The position numbers were made by a program, and so were the translations under genes. A stretch of DNA of 12,783 nt from DASXBJ01 sp036491755. Its GTDB lineage: Bacteria; Chloroflexota; Dormibacteria; Dormibacterales; Dormibacteraceae. Of the stretch, positions 6,246 to 12,699 are shown in pieces. Below the pieces are notes generated by a model that saw only the letters and a program-made list of their open reading frames with translations, did no database searches and was not told where the DNA came from. Each line of letters starts with the position of its first letter. The first letter of the stretch is position 1. Location of the stretch: positions 1-12,783 of the forward strand of contig DASXBJ010000147.1 of NCBI GenBank assembly GCA_036491755.1, given 5' to 3'.

Positions 6246-7691
6246 TCAGTCGAGGGAGGCCATCACATGCTTGATCTGCGTGTATTCCTCGAGCGAGTAG
6301 ATCGACATGTCCTTGCCATAGCCACTCTGCTTGTAGCCGCCATGCGGCATCTCGTTGACCAGCGGGATGTGGGTGTTGATCCAGACTGTGCCGAACTGCA
6401 GCCGGCGCGCCATCCGCAGCGCGCGGCCCACGTCGCGGGTCCACACCGACGCGGCGAGCCCGTAGTCGACGCCGTTCGCCCACTGCAGAGCCTGGTCCTC
6501 GTCGGTGAAACGCTGCACCGTCACCACGGGTCCGAAGACCTCTTTGTTCACGATCTCGGCGTCCGGGCCGGAGGGCACGACGACCGTGGGCTCGTACCAC
6601 GAGCCGGGTTTCTTGATCCGCGCCCCACCGGTCAGCACCTCGGCGCCGGCCTTGCGCGCCCGGTCGACGAAACCCGACACGCGAACGGCCTGCTCCTCGG
6701 AGACCAAGGGTCCCATCTCGGTGTCCTCAGCCATGGGGTCGCCGACCTTGAGGCTGCTGATCGCCGGCACGAGGTCGCCGAGGAGCTTCTCGTGGATCTT
6801 GGGTCCCGCGATGATGCGCGTCGCGGCGGTGCAGTCCTGACCGGCGTTGAAGAAGCCGCCGATCTTGATCCACTCCACCACCTTTTCGAGGTCGGCGTCG
6901 TCGAACACGATGACCGGAGCCTTGCCGCCGAGCTCGAGGTGGACGCGCTTGAGAGTTGAGGCTGCCGCGCGTGCGACCTCCTTGCCGGTCGCGACGTCCC
7001 CGGTCAGCGAGACCATGGCGACGCCCGGATGCCGGACGATGCCCGCTCCCACCGGCTCGCCGTCGCCCGTGATCACGTTCAGGACGCCCGGCGGCAGGAT
7101 TTCGGCGGTGAGCTCGGCGAAGCGAAGCGCGGTGAGCGGAGTCCATTCCGAAGGCTTCAACACGACCGTGTTGCCGGCGGCCAGGGCGGGCGCGATCTTC
7201 CAGGCAGCCATCATCAGCGGGTAGTTCCACGGGGCGATCGAGCCGACCACGCCGAGCGATTCGCGGCGCAGGAAGCTCGTGAAGCCGGGCATGTACTCGC
7301 CGGCGGCGCGGCCTTCGAGCAGGCGCGCGGCGCCCGCGAAAAAGCGGAAGCAGTCGGCGATGGGGGGGATTTCCTCGGACTTTGTGGGCGCGAGGGGCTT
7401 GCCGACGTTCTCCGATTCGATTCGTGCCAGCTCGTCGCCATTGGCTTCGATCGCCTCGGCCATCTTGATCATCCGTTCACTGCGGTCGCGCGGCGTGCTG
7501 TCGAACCACACCTCGTCGTACGCCTTGCGCGCCGCCGCGACCGCCCGGTCGACGTCGTGCTCCGAGCCCTTGGGCACGTGCGCGATGACCTTGCCCGTGG
7601 CGGGGTTGATGATCTCCTGGTCGGATCCCTCGGAGCCGGGTGTCCACTTGCCGCCGATGAACATCTCGTGGCGTCGCAGCGTCGTGCTCAT
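6246..7691 (-). CDS. patD: Gamma-aminobutyraldehyde dehydrogenase (PatD-like aldehyde dehydrogenase)
   Basis: A 481-residue NAD(P)-dependent aldehyde dehydrogenase of normal length. Key residues are present: oxyanion Asn156 (SIAPWNYP), cofactor Lys179 (VVLKPSEWTP), general base Glu253 (HLELGGKAP) and nucleophile Cys287 (FNAGQDCTAATR). The C-terminal stretch, GGYKQSGYGKDMSIYSLEEY followed by TQIKHVM, is characteristic of the 4-aminobutyraldehyde dehydrogenase group (E. coli PatD, formerly YdcW) rather than of succinate-semialdehyde dehydrogenases. The expected reaction is 4-aminobutyraldehyde + NAD+ to GABA. It sits between gabT (24 nt upstream) and potA (10 nt downstream), so it links polyamine-derived aldehyde to the GABA transaminase step. 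The ATG at 7691 is well supported by an AAGGAGG five bases upstream. A dehydrogenase acting on succinate semialdehyde or a betaine aldehyde is the alternative, less likely on motif grounds. Confidence 0.92.
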   Translation of the reverse strand: MSTTLRRHEMFIGGKWTPGSEGSDQEIINPATGKVIAHVPKGSEHDVDRAVAAARKAYDEVWFDSTPRDRSERMIKMAEAIEANGDELARIESENVGKPLAPTKSEEIPPIADCFRFFAGAARLLEGRAAGEYMPGFTSFLRRESLGVVGSIAPWNYPLMMAAWKIAPALAAGNTVVLKPSEWTPLTALRFAELTAEILPPGVLNVITGDGEPVGAGIVRHPGVAMVSLTGDVATGKEVARAAASTLKRVHLELGGKAPVIVFDDADLEKVVEWIKIGGFFNAGQDCTAATRIIAGPKIHEKLLGDLVPAISSLKVGDPMAEDTEMGPLVSEEQAVRVSGFVDRARKAGAEVLTGGARIKKPGSWYEPTVVVPSGPDAEIVNKEVFGPVVTVQRFTDEDQALQWANGVDYGLAASVWTRDVGRALRMARRLQFGTVWINTHIPLVNEMPHGGYKQSGYGKDMSIYSLEEYTQIKHVMASLD

Positions 7692-7694
7692 GAC

Positions 7695-7703
7695 TCCCTC
7701 CTT
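7695..7703 (-). promoter_or_regulatory. Strong Shine-Dalgarno of the aldehyde dehydrogenase gene
   Basis: On the minus strand AAGGAGGGA lies just before the ATG (AAGGAGG is 5 nt away), the best ribosome site in the operon. It lies in the 24-nt gap after the gabT stop and confirms the ATG at 7691. Confidence 0.8.
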
Positions 7704-7715
7704 GGCCTCACCCAG

Positions 7716-9017
7716 CTACCCGCGCGCAACCTCTTCGATGGCCGCGCCGAGAATATCCAGTCCTTCGTCGAGATGCTCGTCCGCGATGGTCAGCGGCATG
7801 AGCGTGCGGATCACGTTGTGGTGGAGGCCGGCCCGCAGGATGATCAGGCCGCGCTCGCGTGCGGCAACCATAACCTTCGCCGCCTGGCTGTCGGCGGGCG
7901 CCTTGGTGCCTCGATCCTGCACCAGCTCGATGCCGGCCATCGCTCCCATGACGCGAACGTCGCCGATGAGCTTGTGCTCGGCCGCCCAACCGTGCATGCG
8001 CTCCTCCAGGATCGAGCCGATACGCGCGGCGCGATCGGGCAGCTTCTCGTCGCGCATGACGTCCATCACCGCCAGGCCCGCCGCGCAGGCCACGGGGTTG
8101 CCGCCATACGTGCCGCCCAGCCCGCCGGGGTCGGGGGCGTCCATGACCTCGGCGCGGCCGACCACCCCGGAGAGAGGGAAACCAGCGGCGAGGCTCTTGG
8201 CGACGGTGACCAGGTCGGGCTTGACGCCCGAGTGCTCGATGGCGAAGAACTTGCCGGTCCGGCCGAAGCCGCTCTGGATCTCATCGACGATGAGCAGGAT
8301 TCCGTTCTTGTCGCAGATCTCACGCAATTGCTGCAGGAACTCGGCGGGAGCCGGCACGAACCCGCCTTCGCCGAGCACCGGCTCGATGATCACGGCGGCG
8401 ACTCGCTGGGCCGAGACCTCGGTCTCGAAAAGGCTCCGGAGAGAGGCGATTGCGCGCTCCGTGTCCCAGCCGCGGTATTCGTACGGGAAAGGAGACTGGT
8501 AGACCTCGGCGGCGTAGGGTCCGAAATTCTGCTTGTACGGGCTGACCGACCCGGTGAGGCTCAGCGCGAGGAGGGTGCGGCCGTGAAAGCTGCCGCGGAA
8601 GCTGATCACCGCCGTGCGGCCGGTGTGAGCGCGGGCGATCTTGACGGCGTTCTCGACGGCCTCGGCGCCGGTGCTGAAGAAGATCGCCTTCTTCGGCCCG
8701 TCCAGCGGCGCCACCTCGCAGAGGCGTTCCGCCAATCGAAGGTAGGACTCGTACATCACCACCTGGAACGAGGTGTGGGTCGCCCGCTCGAGCTGGGCCC
8801 GCACCGCCTCCATCACGCGTGGGTGGCCGTGGCCTACGTTCATGACGCCGATGCCGCCCGCGAAGTCGACGTAGCGCTTGCCCCCGACGTCCCACATCTC
8901 GGCGCCCCTGGCGCGGTCGATGACCAGCGGGTGGGCGGTCGTGATGCCGCGCGGCACGTATCGGGTCCGCAGCTCGGCCAGCTCGGTCAGCTCAGTATCC
9001 CTGGACCTGTCTTGCAC
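7716..9017 (-). CDS. gabT: 4-aminobutyrate aminotransferase (class III PLP-dependent)
   Basis: A class III aminotransferase, 433 residues from the GTG at 9017. It closely follows GabT: THTSFQVVMYESYL near the substrate site, the phosphate-binding FFSTGAEAVENAVKIAR, SFHGRTLLALSLTG, IIEPVLGEGGF, the PLP aspartate in VDEIQSGFGRTGKF, the Schiff-base lysine in TVAKSLAAGFPLSG (K274), and PGGLGGTYGGNP. The reaction is GABA + 2-oxoglutarate to succinate semialdehyde + glutamate, in the cytosol. It is the promoter-proximal gene of the six-gene operon. Start choice: GTG 9017 leaves the usual short N-terminus before VPRGI. A TTG at 9038 would add 7 residues and press against the divergent kinase start. 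Neither has a good Shine-Dalgarno. A putrescine or other omega-amine transaminase activity cannot be excluded, but the motif match favours GABA. Confidence 0.93.
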   Translation of the reverse strand: MQDRSRDTELTELAELRTRYVPRGITTAHPLVIDRARGAEMWDVGGKRYVDFAGGIGVMNVGHGHPRVMEAVRAQLERATHTSFQVVMYESYLRLAERLCEVAPLDGPKKAIFFSTGAEAVENAVKIARAHTGRTAVISFRGSFHGRTLLALSLTGSVSPYKQNFGPYAAEVYQSPFPYEYRGWDTERAIASLRSLFETEVSAQRVAAVIIEPVLGEGGFVPAPAEFLQQLREICDKNGILLIVDEIQSGFGRTGKFFAIEHSGVKPDLVTVAKSLAAGFPLSGVVGRAEVMDAPDPGGLGGTYGGNPVACAAGLAVMDVMRDEKLPDRAARIGSILEERMHGWAAEHKLIGDVRVMGAMAGIELVQDRGTKAPADSQAAKVMVAARERGLIILRAGLHHNVIRTLMPLTIADEHLDEGLDILGAAIEEVARG

Positions 9018-9043
9018 TGACAATGCCGCCCCATTCAAGCAGA

Positions 9044-9049
9044 TACGAT
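9044..9049 (+). promoter_or_regulatory. Candidate -10 element for the kinase gene
   Basis: TACGAT fits the TANNNT -10 pattern and ends eight bases before the GTG at 9058, where no Shine-Dalgarno is seen. It could start a leaderless mRNA as at 1436-1441. CTGACA at 9017-9022 resembles a -35 box but the 21-bp spacing is too long, so the element is tentative. Confidence 0.35.
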
Positions 9050-9057
9050 CCGCGATT

Positions 9058-9966
9058 GTGGACGAGTCCTCTCAGGCCGTCGCGCAGCTGTGGCCGGGCC
9101 GCTCCGCGACGATCCACGAGCTCGGCGGTGGGATCACGAATCGGAACTTCAAGATCGAGGTTGACGGCGCGTCCTTTGTGCTGCGGATGGGCGGCGCCAG
9201 AACTGAGCTGTTGGGGATCGACAGGGCCACCGAGCACGCGGCGAGCTTGCGCGCCCACGAGGTGGGTCTCGGCCCCGAAGTGGTGGCTTTTGTCCCGTCC
9301 CAGGGTTGGCTCGTGGCGAAATTCATCGACGGCCGGCCGATCGTGCCGGAGGCGATGGGCGAGCCTGCGACTTTGGGCCGGGTCGCCAGGGCGCTGCACA
9401 AGTTTCACTCGGCACCGGCCATTCCAGGTCGCTTCGACTCTCACCGCATCGTCGACGAGTACCGGGCCAAGGCGGAGTCGTTCGGGGTCGCCATCCCGTC
9501 GGAGTTTGGCGAGGCCCGGCGGGTGGCGGAGCGCATCCGAACCGCTCGCGGTTCGCAGCCGCTTGTGCCATGCCACAACGACCTGCTCAACGCCAACTTC
9601 ATTGATGACAGCGAGATCCGGATCGTGGATTGGGAGTACGCAGGGATGGGAGATCGGTTCTTCGACCTGGCCAACTTTTCGGTCAACCACGAATTCTCCG
9701 TGGACGATGACCGGAGGCTGCTCGCGGCGTATTTCGGCGTGGAGGGTGAGGCCGATCTCGCGGCGCTGCGGTTGATGCGCTTCATGTCCGACTTCCGCGA
9801 AGCGATGTGGGGTGTGCTGCAGAGCGGGATCTCGGATTTGGATTTCGACTTCAAGGGCTACGCGGCGAAACACTTCCACCGGATGCTGGCCACGGCCGCG
9901 GAGCCGGAGTTCGAGTCGTACTTGAAAGGGTCTGCCTCACCCCGCAGGAGGATGGCTAGGGGGTAG
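9058..9966 (+). CDS. Phosphotransferase / choline kinase-like protein (APH fold)
   Basis: 302 residues from a GTG at 9058. The protein has the bilobal aminoglycoside/choline-kinase layout: a nucleotide-binding loop region (HELGGGITNRNFKIEV, 20-35), a catalytic loop CHNDLLNANFIDD (172-184) carrying H173, D175 and N180 of the H-x-D...N motif, and a metal-binding IVDWEYAGMGDRFFDLANFS (189-208) with D191. It should transfer phosphate from ATP to a small hydroxylated molecule such as choline, ethanolamine or a thiamine-like compound. The substrate is not readable from sequence, and an aminoglycoside resistance role is not indicated. It is divergent from gabT, so it may share regulation with polyamine catabolism; that is inference. 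The start was set at 9058 because the frame open further upstream runs through the divergent gabT coding sequence. Its stop overlaps the end of the convergent DUF559 gene by 11 bp. Confidence 0.85.
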   Translation: MDESSQAVAQLWPGRSATIHELGGGITNRNFKIEVDGASFVLRMGGARTELLGIDRATEHAASLRAHEVGLGPEVVAFVPSQGWLVAKFIDGRPIVPEAMGEPATLGRVARALHKFHSAPAIPGRFDSHRIVDEYRAKAESFGVAIPSEFGEARRVAERIRTARGSQPLVPCHNDLLNANFIDDSEIRIVDWEYAGMGDRFFDLANFSVNHEFSVDDDRRLLAAYFGVEGEADLAALRLMRFMSDFREAMWGVLQSGISDLDFDFKGYAAKHFHRMLATAAEPEFESYLKGSASPRRRMARG

Positions 9967-10327
9967 GGCTCAGGTCACCGACTCCGAGGGCTTCGGCAAT
10001 CGCCAAGGCAACGCCGTCCGTCGCAGTCAGCACCTCTTGATTCCAGAATCGAATCACGCTGAAGCCCATGCGCTCCAGCGATTCGGTGCGCTTGGCGTCC
10101 TGGACCTCTTGCTCATCCGTGCCGTGAGTGTCTCCGTCGACTTCGATCACGAGGCGTGCCCGCAGGCAGACGAAGTCCGCGATGTAGGTGCCCAGGGCAT
10201 GTTGCCGCCGGAACTTGAAGCCCCCCAGGCGCTTGGCCCGAAGGATTGACCACATGCGTTGCTCGGCGTCGTTTGCGTTCTGGCGCAGCTCCCGCGCGCG
10301 TTGCGTGTAGATCGGGTCGCGTCGCAT
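9956..10327 (-). CDS. DUF559 protein, Vsr-like PD-(D/E)XK nuclease fold
   Basis: 123 residues with the full DUF559 pattern. A basic helical N-terminus (ARELRQNANDAEQRMWSILR, 11-30) leads to GFKFRRQHALGTYIADFVC (36-54), IEVDGDTHG (61-69) and GFSVIRFWNQEVL (88-100). D51 and the E62-x-D64 pair are where Vsr-like restriction-endonuclease-fold enzymes hold their metal. DUF559 proteins are widespread, often solitary and of unproven function; DNA cleavage is inferred from the fold. No methylase or helicase is adjacent, so nothing supports a restriction system here. The start is the ATG at 10327, without a clear Shine-Dalgarno; a 9-bp inverted repeat lies 17 bases upstream. The stop codon region overlaps the kinase stop by 11 bp, leaving no room for a terminator between the two convergent genes. 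Confidence 0.9.
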   Translation of the reverse strand: MRRDPIYTQRARELRQNANDAEQRMWSILRAKRLGGFKFRRQHALGTYIADFVCLRARLVIEVDGDTHGTDEQEVQDAKRTESLERMGFSVIRFWNQEVLTATDGVALAIAEALGVGDLSPTP

Positions 10328-10343
10328 GCATCGATGTTCGGGC

Positions 10344-10365
10344 GCGTTGGCGATGGCGCCAACGC
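10344..10365. promoter_or_regulatory. Inverted repeat upstream of the DUF559 gene
   Basis: GCGTTGGCG (10344-10352), ATGG, then CGCCAACGC (10357-10365): a perfect 9-bp stem with a 4-nt loop. It could be an operator or a transcript hairpin in the 5' region of the leftward DUF559 gene. On the plus strand it is followed only by TCTTA, too weak for a terminator. The role is unknown. Confidence 0.35.
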
Positions 10366-10380
10366 TCTTAACACGCGTCG

Positions 10381-10431
10381 GTGCAGGTCTACGCCCCTCT
10401 CCCTAGCCCTCTCCCCGAGGGGGAGAGGGGA
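10381..10431. repeat. Palindromic 51-bp repeat unit, copy B
   Basis: It matches the 51-bp unit at 12700-12750 at 49 of 51 positions (differences at unit positions 5 and 9). It contains CCCTCTCCCC (10407-10416), loop GAG and GGGGAGAGGG (10420-10429). Bases 10433-10449 (TTGCTGGCCTACCCCCC) look like the decayed start of a second unit, so a tandem array may once have stood here. Confidence 0.85.
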
Positions 10432-10621
10432 ATTGCTGGCCTACCCCCCCTGGAGGCACTTGGTTCGAGTCCGCGGCGGTCCGCACAATCGAGATGAACA
10501 ATGCCGTGTATGGTCCGAATGCCCGATCCGATCGCGGGAGACATACTGGAGCAGTGGGCGATCTGAGCAGACCAAGCACGTCCCGTGATGGTTCCTCGCC
10601 GATGTCGGCCGGGCTCGCCAA
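10432..10621. other. Intergenic stretch with no gene found
   Basis: Between the repeat and the ATG at 10622 no frame on either strand has protein-like composition. Apart from the decayed repeat start (10433-10449) I see no tRNA, terminator or convincing promoter. Together with 10328-10431 this makes about 290 bases without a coding sequence. Confidence 0.5.
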
Positions 10622-11386
10622 ATGTCGCTGACCATCCGCGAACCCCAGAGGCTTGTTCTTGCGATCGACCGAATACACGACCGGTGGTTTGATGTTGACG
10701 CGATCACGTACGACCCAAACGCCCGCGTGGTCAGGATCCCTTATTGGAACAAGACCACGAGCAAGGCTCCACTGAATCCAGCGACCGGAGACTCGCAGTC
10801 CTTCGACAGTCTGCTGTCGATCCATGACACCGATAAGCCTCGGGTGGAGGACAAAGAGCGAATCGGAACCTATGCCTTCAACGTAATCGCCTATTCGAAT
10901 GGACGGCTCGTGATAACCGCCGAACCGAACCTGCGGATCAGCTGCAGCGTGCGCAGCCTCCACATAGAGTTTGGTCCGGATGCCATCGATCAACTAGTCG
11001 CCAAGTTGGCTAGATACCCCGAGGCGGAAATCACCCGTGCGGAGAGTTCGATTTCCATCCGACCGCCCCGCAATGCCGGTTTCACGATTGACCTTCACGT
11101 GGATGCAGATCACTACAGCGTCTTTTTCGACGGCGGTTGGCATGAGGAATTCGAGACCGAGGAGGAGGCGCTCAATTGCGTTGGCTTTGGCCTCTCTTCG
11201 TCTTGCAGGTTGACCGTTACTTATCGGGGCTCGACACCCTGCCGCTGGGCTGTCCAGTCGCGCGAGGGGGGCGACTGGAAAACCGACAGCGTCACCGGAT
11301 TGCTGATCTTTCCGTTCTGGCGACGCCCACGCATAGCGTTCAAGCAGAACGACCTGGTCGCATCGGCATCTCAAGAGCCGCGATAG
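10622..11386 (+). CDS. Uncharacterised protein, apparent fusion of two small domains
   Basis: A 254-residue soluble protein with no signal peptide or membrane helix. It appears bipartite. Residues 1 to about 115 form a beta-rich unit: RLVLAIDRIHDRWFDVDAIT near the start, VRIPYWN, then RVEDKERIGTYAFNVI, ending with LHIEF. From about 120 a second unit begins with a helix (DQLVAKLARYP), followed by FTIDLHVDADHYSVFFDGG, WHEEFETEEEALNCVGFGLS, SCRLTVTYRG and a terminal TGLLIFPFWRRP...KQNDLV. Both parts resemble, from memory, separate small hypothetical proteins of other bacteria, but I cannot name a family. The WHE-EF/LxxFGLS pattern recalls small standalone proteins in polymorphic-toxin or accessory neighbourhoods; this is weak. 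The ATG at 10622 is the only reasonable start, because a TGA lies 12 codons upstream in frame. No Shine-Dalgarno is evident. It is lower in GC than the operon genes. Confidence 0.72.
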   Translation: MSLTIREPQRLVLAIDRIHDRWFDVDAITYDPNARVVRIPYWNKTTSKAPLNPATGDSQSFDSLLSIHDTDKPRVEDKERIGTYAFNVIAYSNGRLVITAEPNLRISCSVRSLHIEFGPDAIDQLVAKLARYPEAEITRAESSISIRPPRNAGFTIDLHVDADHYSVFFDGGWHEEFETEEEALNCVGFGLSSSCRLTVTYRGSTPCRWAVQSREGGDWKTDSVTGLLIFPFWRRPRIAFKQNDLVASASQEPR

Positions 11387-11565
11387 AAGCAATCTGATTC
11401 GGAGCGGTTCACGCCCACAGACCCAGCGTGATTCCAGCACGAGAAAGCGTGGGCCGCCAGAGCCGCCGATCTGATCCGGCGTCCAGCAAGCGTTGGGAGG
11501 AAGCTCACCGGCCGTTCTTTGCGGTCGCCCGTTTCCAGCGAAGGCGGGCGAGTCTTCGACCACGG

Positions 11566-11973
11566 TCAGTCTCGTATTAGTTGCTCGCCAAGCCAACCTC
11601 GGAGCGCCCGCTCAAGTCGCTGAGTGCCTGCTCTATTTCGTACCCACAGCAGCTTGTGCCAGGTCCCATCGAAAACTTGTAACCGAACCCTGTCATTCAA
11701 GATCCCGCTATGTAGCCAGGCGGTTTGCATGTCTATGGCCGGAAGCCACAGCGCACGTGGCGATTCCTTCAAAGCCCGCGCCAGTTCGTCTGCGGAGATC
11801 GATTGTCCGTGCCGGAGGGCCGGGTCGACTCCGTGGAAAGCGTGATCGAAGCTAACACGCCAGCCGAGGGGAATACGGGCGAGTCCATTCGGTGTGAGCC
11901 ATAGGTTGCCGTGTTCCCAGTCAGCCCATCCAGTGGTGGAGCTGGCAGCGATCAGGCTTACCGGACCTTCCAC
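11566..11973 (-). CDS. Uncharacterised small protein, possibly PH-like fold
   Basis: 135 residues from a GTG at 11973, with no signal peptide or membrane segment. SLIAASSTTGWADWEHGNLW is followed by LTPNGLARIPLGW, then a central helix (SADELARALKESPRALWLP). The protein ends with RVRLQVFDGTWHKLLWVRNR and a final helix TQRLERALRGWLGEQL. Strands followed by a closing C-terminal helix, with a W-rich core, resemble bacterial PH-like modules, but this is a structural guess and no family is recognised. It lies 128 bases downstream of another leftward gene with a PH-like tail and may belong with it. The start lacks a Shine-Dalgarno. GC is clearly lower than in the polyamine operon (one 120-base stretch is about 55% by eye), suggesting different ancestry. 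Confidence 0.6.
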   Translation of the reverse strand: MEGPVSLIAASSTTGWADWEHGNLWLTPNGLARIPLGWRVSFDHAFHGVDPALRHGQSISADELARALKESPRALWLPAIDMQTAWLHSGILNDRVRLQVFDGTWHKLLWVRNRAGTQRLERALRGWLGEQLIRD

Positions 11974-12101
11974 TGGCTACATTTTGCTGACCCGGCCGGT
12001 TCAGGCTAGGCGTATTGCCGCACCTACAAACTCAAATTGCTTCGCGTTACGGAAACTACGGCCCACAGACTTCGCCCTATCAAGTCCACTGGGACCTCGG
12101 G

Positions 12102-12626
12102 TCAGATCGAGTTCAGTAGCCGGCCGATGCCCTCCGGCTTGCGGTCCAACTCGGCGCAGATCGCGCGCATCTGAGCGTCAGTCCAGAACCTGTTCGTGAA
12201 CAGAAGGACTCGGTCTTGCGGGCCTAGAAAGAGAATTCGGCCTGGCACTCCTACGACCCGCTGGATCTGGTCCCGTTGGACCGTCCGTTGAAGGAAACCG
12301 CGCCGGATCACGAGAGTGTTCGAGTCGATCCGGATCTCCTGGTTTAGGAAGTAGAGGGGAGGGAGGACGCCGAAGCCGGCGACGATCCCGGCCGCCAGCA
12401 GAATCTCCAGGATGCCACCTCGCCAAGCGTGCCCGACGACCGCGGCGACAAGAAAGAACAGGCCGCAAAACGCAAACGTCCCAATCCCGAACCAGTTCGC
12501 CCGAATTGACGGCCGTATGCGGAGCCACCCGGCGGGCGACGAAGCGCGCGAGTCCCTCATCAGGGGCAGACTCCGAGGCGGACGGCCCCCCTGGCGACGA
12601 CCCGTGATGGCAGTGGCTCGGCGCAT
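12102..12626 (-). CDS. Two-helix membrane protein with C-terminal PH-like domain
   Basis: 174 residues from the ATG at 12626. Two transmembrane helices lie at about 45-67 (FGIGTFAFCGLFFLVAAVVG) and 72-95 (EILLAAGIVAGFGVLPPLYF). A cytoplasmic beta-rich tail follows: EIRIDSNTLVIRRGFLQRTV, RDQIQRVVGVPGRILFLGP, DRVLLFTNRFWT, and a closing helix DAQMRAICAELDRK. This order (short N-terminus, two helices, about 70-residue PH-like domain) is that of bacterial PH (bPH) membrane proteins, whose function is mostly unknown. The first 22 residues are basic and low in complexity. An internal ATG at 12560 (MRDSRASSPAGWLRIRPSI) may be the true start; neither has a good Shine-Dalgarno. It is the last gene before the repeat array at the window edge. 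Confidence 0.68.
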   Translation of the reverse strand: MRRATAITGRRQGGRPPRSLPLMRDSRASSPAGWLRIRPSIRANWFGIGTFAFCGLFFLVAAVVGHAWRGGILEILLAAGIVAGFGVLPPLYFLNQEIRIDSNTLVIRRGFLQRTVQRDQIQRVVGVPGRILFLGPQDRVLLFTNRFWTDAQMRAICAELDRKPEGIGRLLNSI

Positions 12627-12699
12627 CGGGAAAGCGTCATCACCGGCCCGAGTTTAAATGGGGTCATCCGTGAGAAGGCCTTTCTCCGAAGCTCCCGAA

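Noticed and set aside
7029..9020. 663-codon open frame on the plus strand across gabT and the aldehyde dehydrogenase
   Set aside because: It is antisense to two proteins with full catalytic motifs, and its composition (Asp/His/Arg/Ala-rich, no domain pattern) is that of a GC-rich shadow frame.
9058..9966. Aminoglycoside resistance gene
   Set aside because: The APH-fold motifs are shared with choline, ethanolamine and thiamine kinases, and the context is metabolic, with no mobile element or other resistance gene.
9956..10327. Restriction-modification system around the DUF559 nuclease-fold protein
   Set aside because: No methyltransferase, specificity or helicase gene lies nearby. DUF559 genes are often solitary.
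10455..10490. GGTTCGAGTCC resembling a tRNA T-arm, possible tRNA remnant or attachment site
   Set aside because: The flanking stem has a mismatch, no acceptor, D or anticodon arm can be folded around it, and there is no integrase. It is probably chance in GC-rich DNA.
12667..12690. Short inverted repeat GAGAA-GGCCT-TTCTC near the right edge
   Set aside because: Only five paired bases and no neighbouring gene end that would need it; it is not distinguishable from chance.
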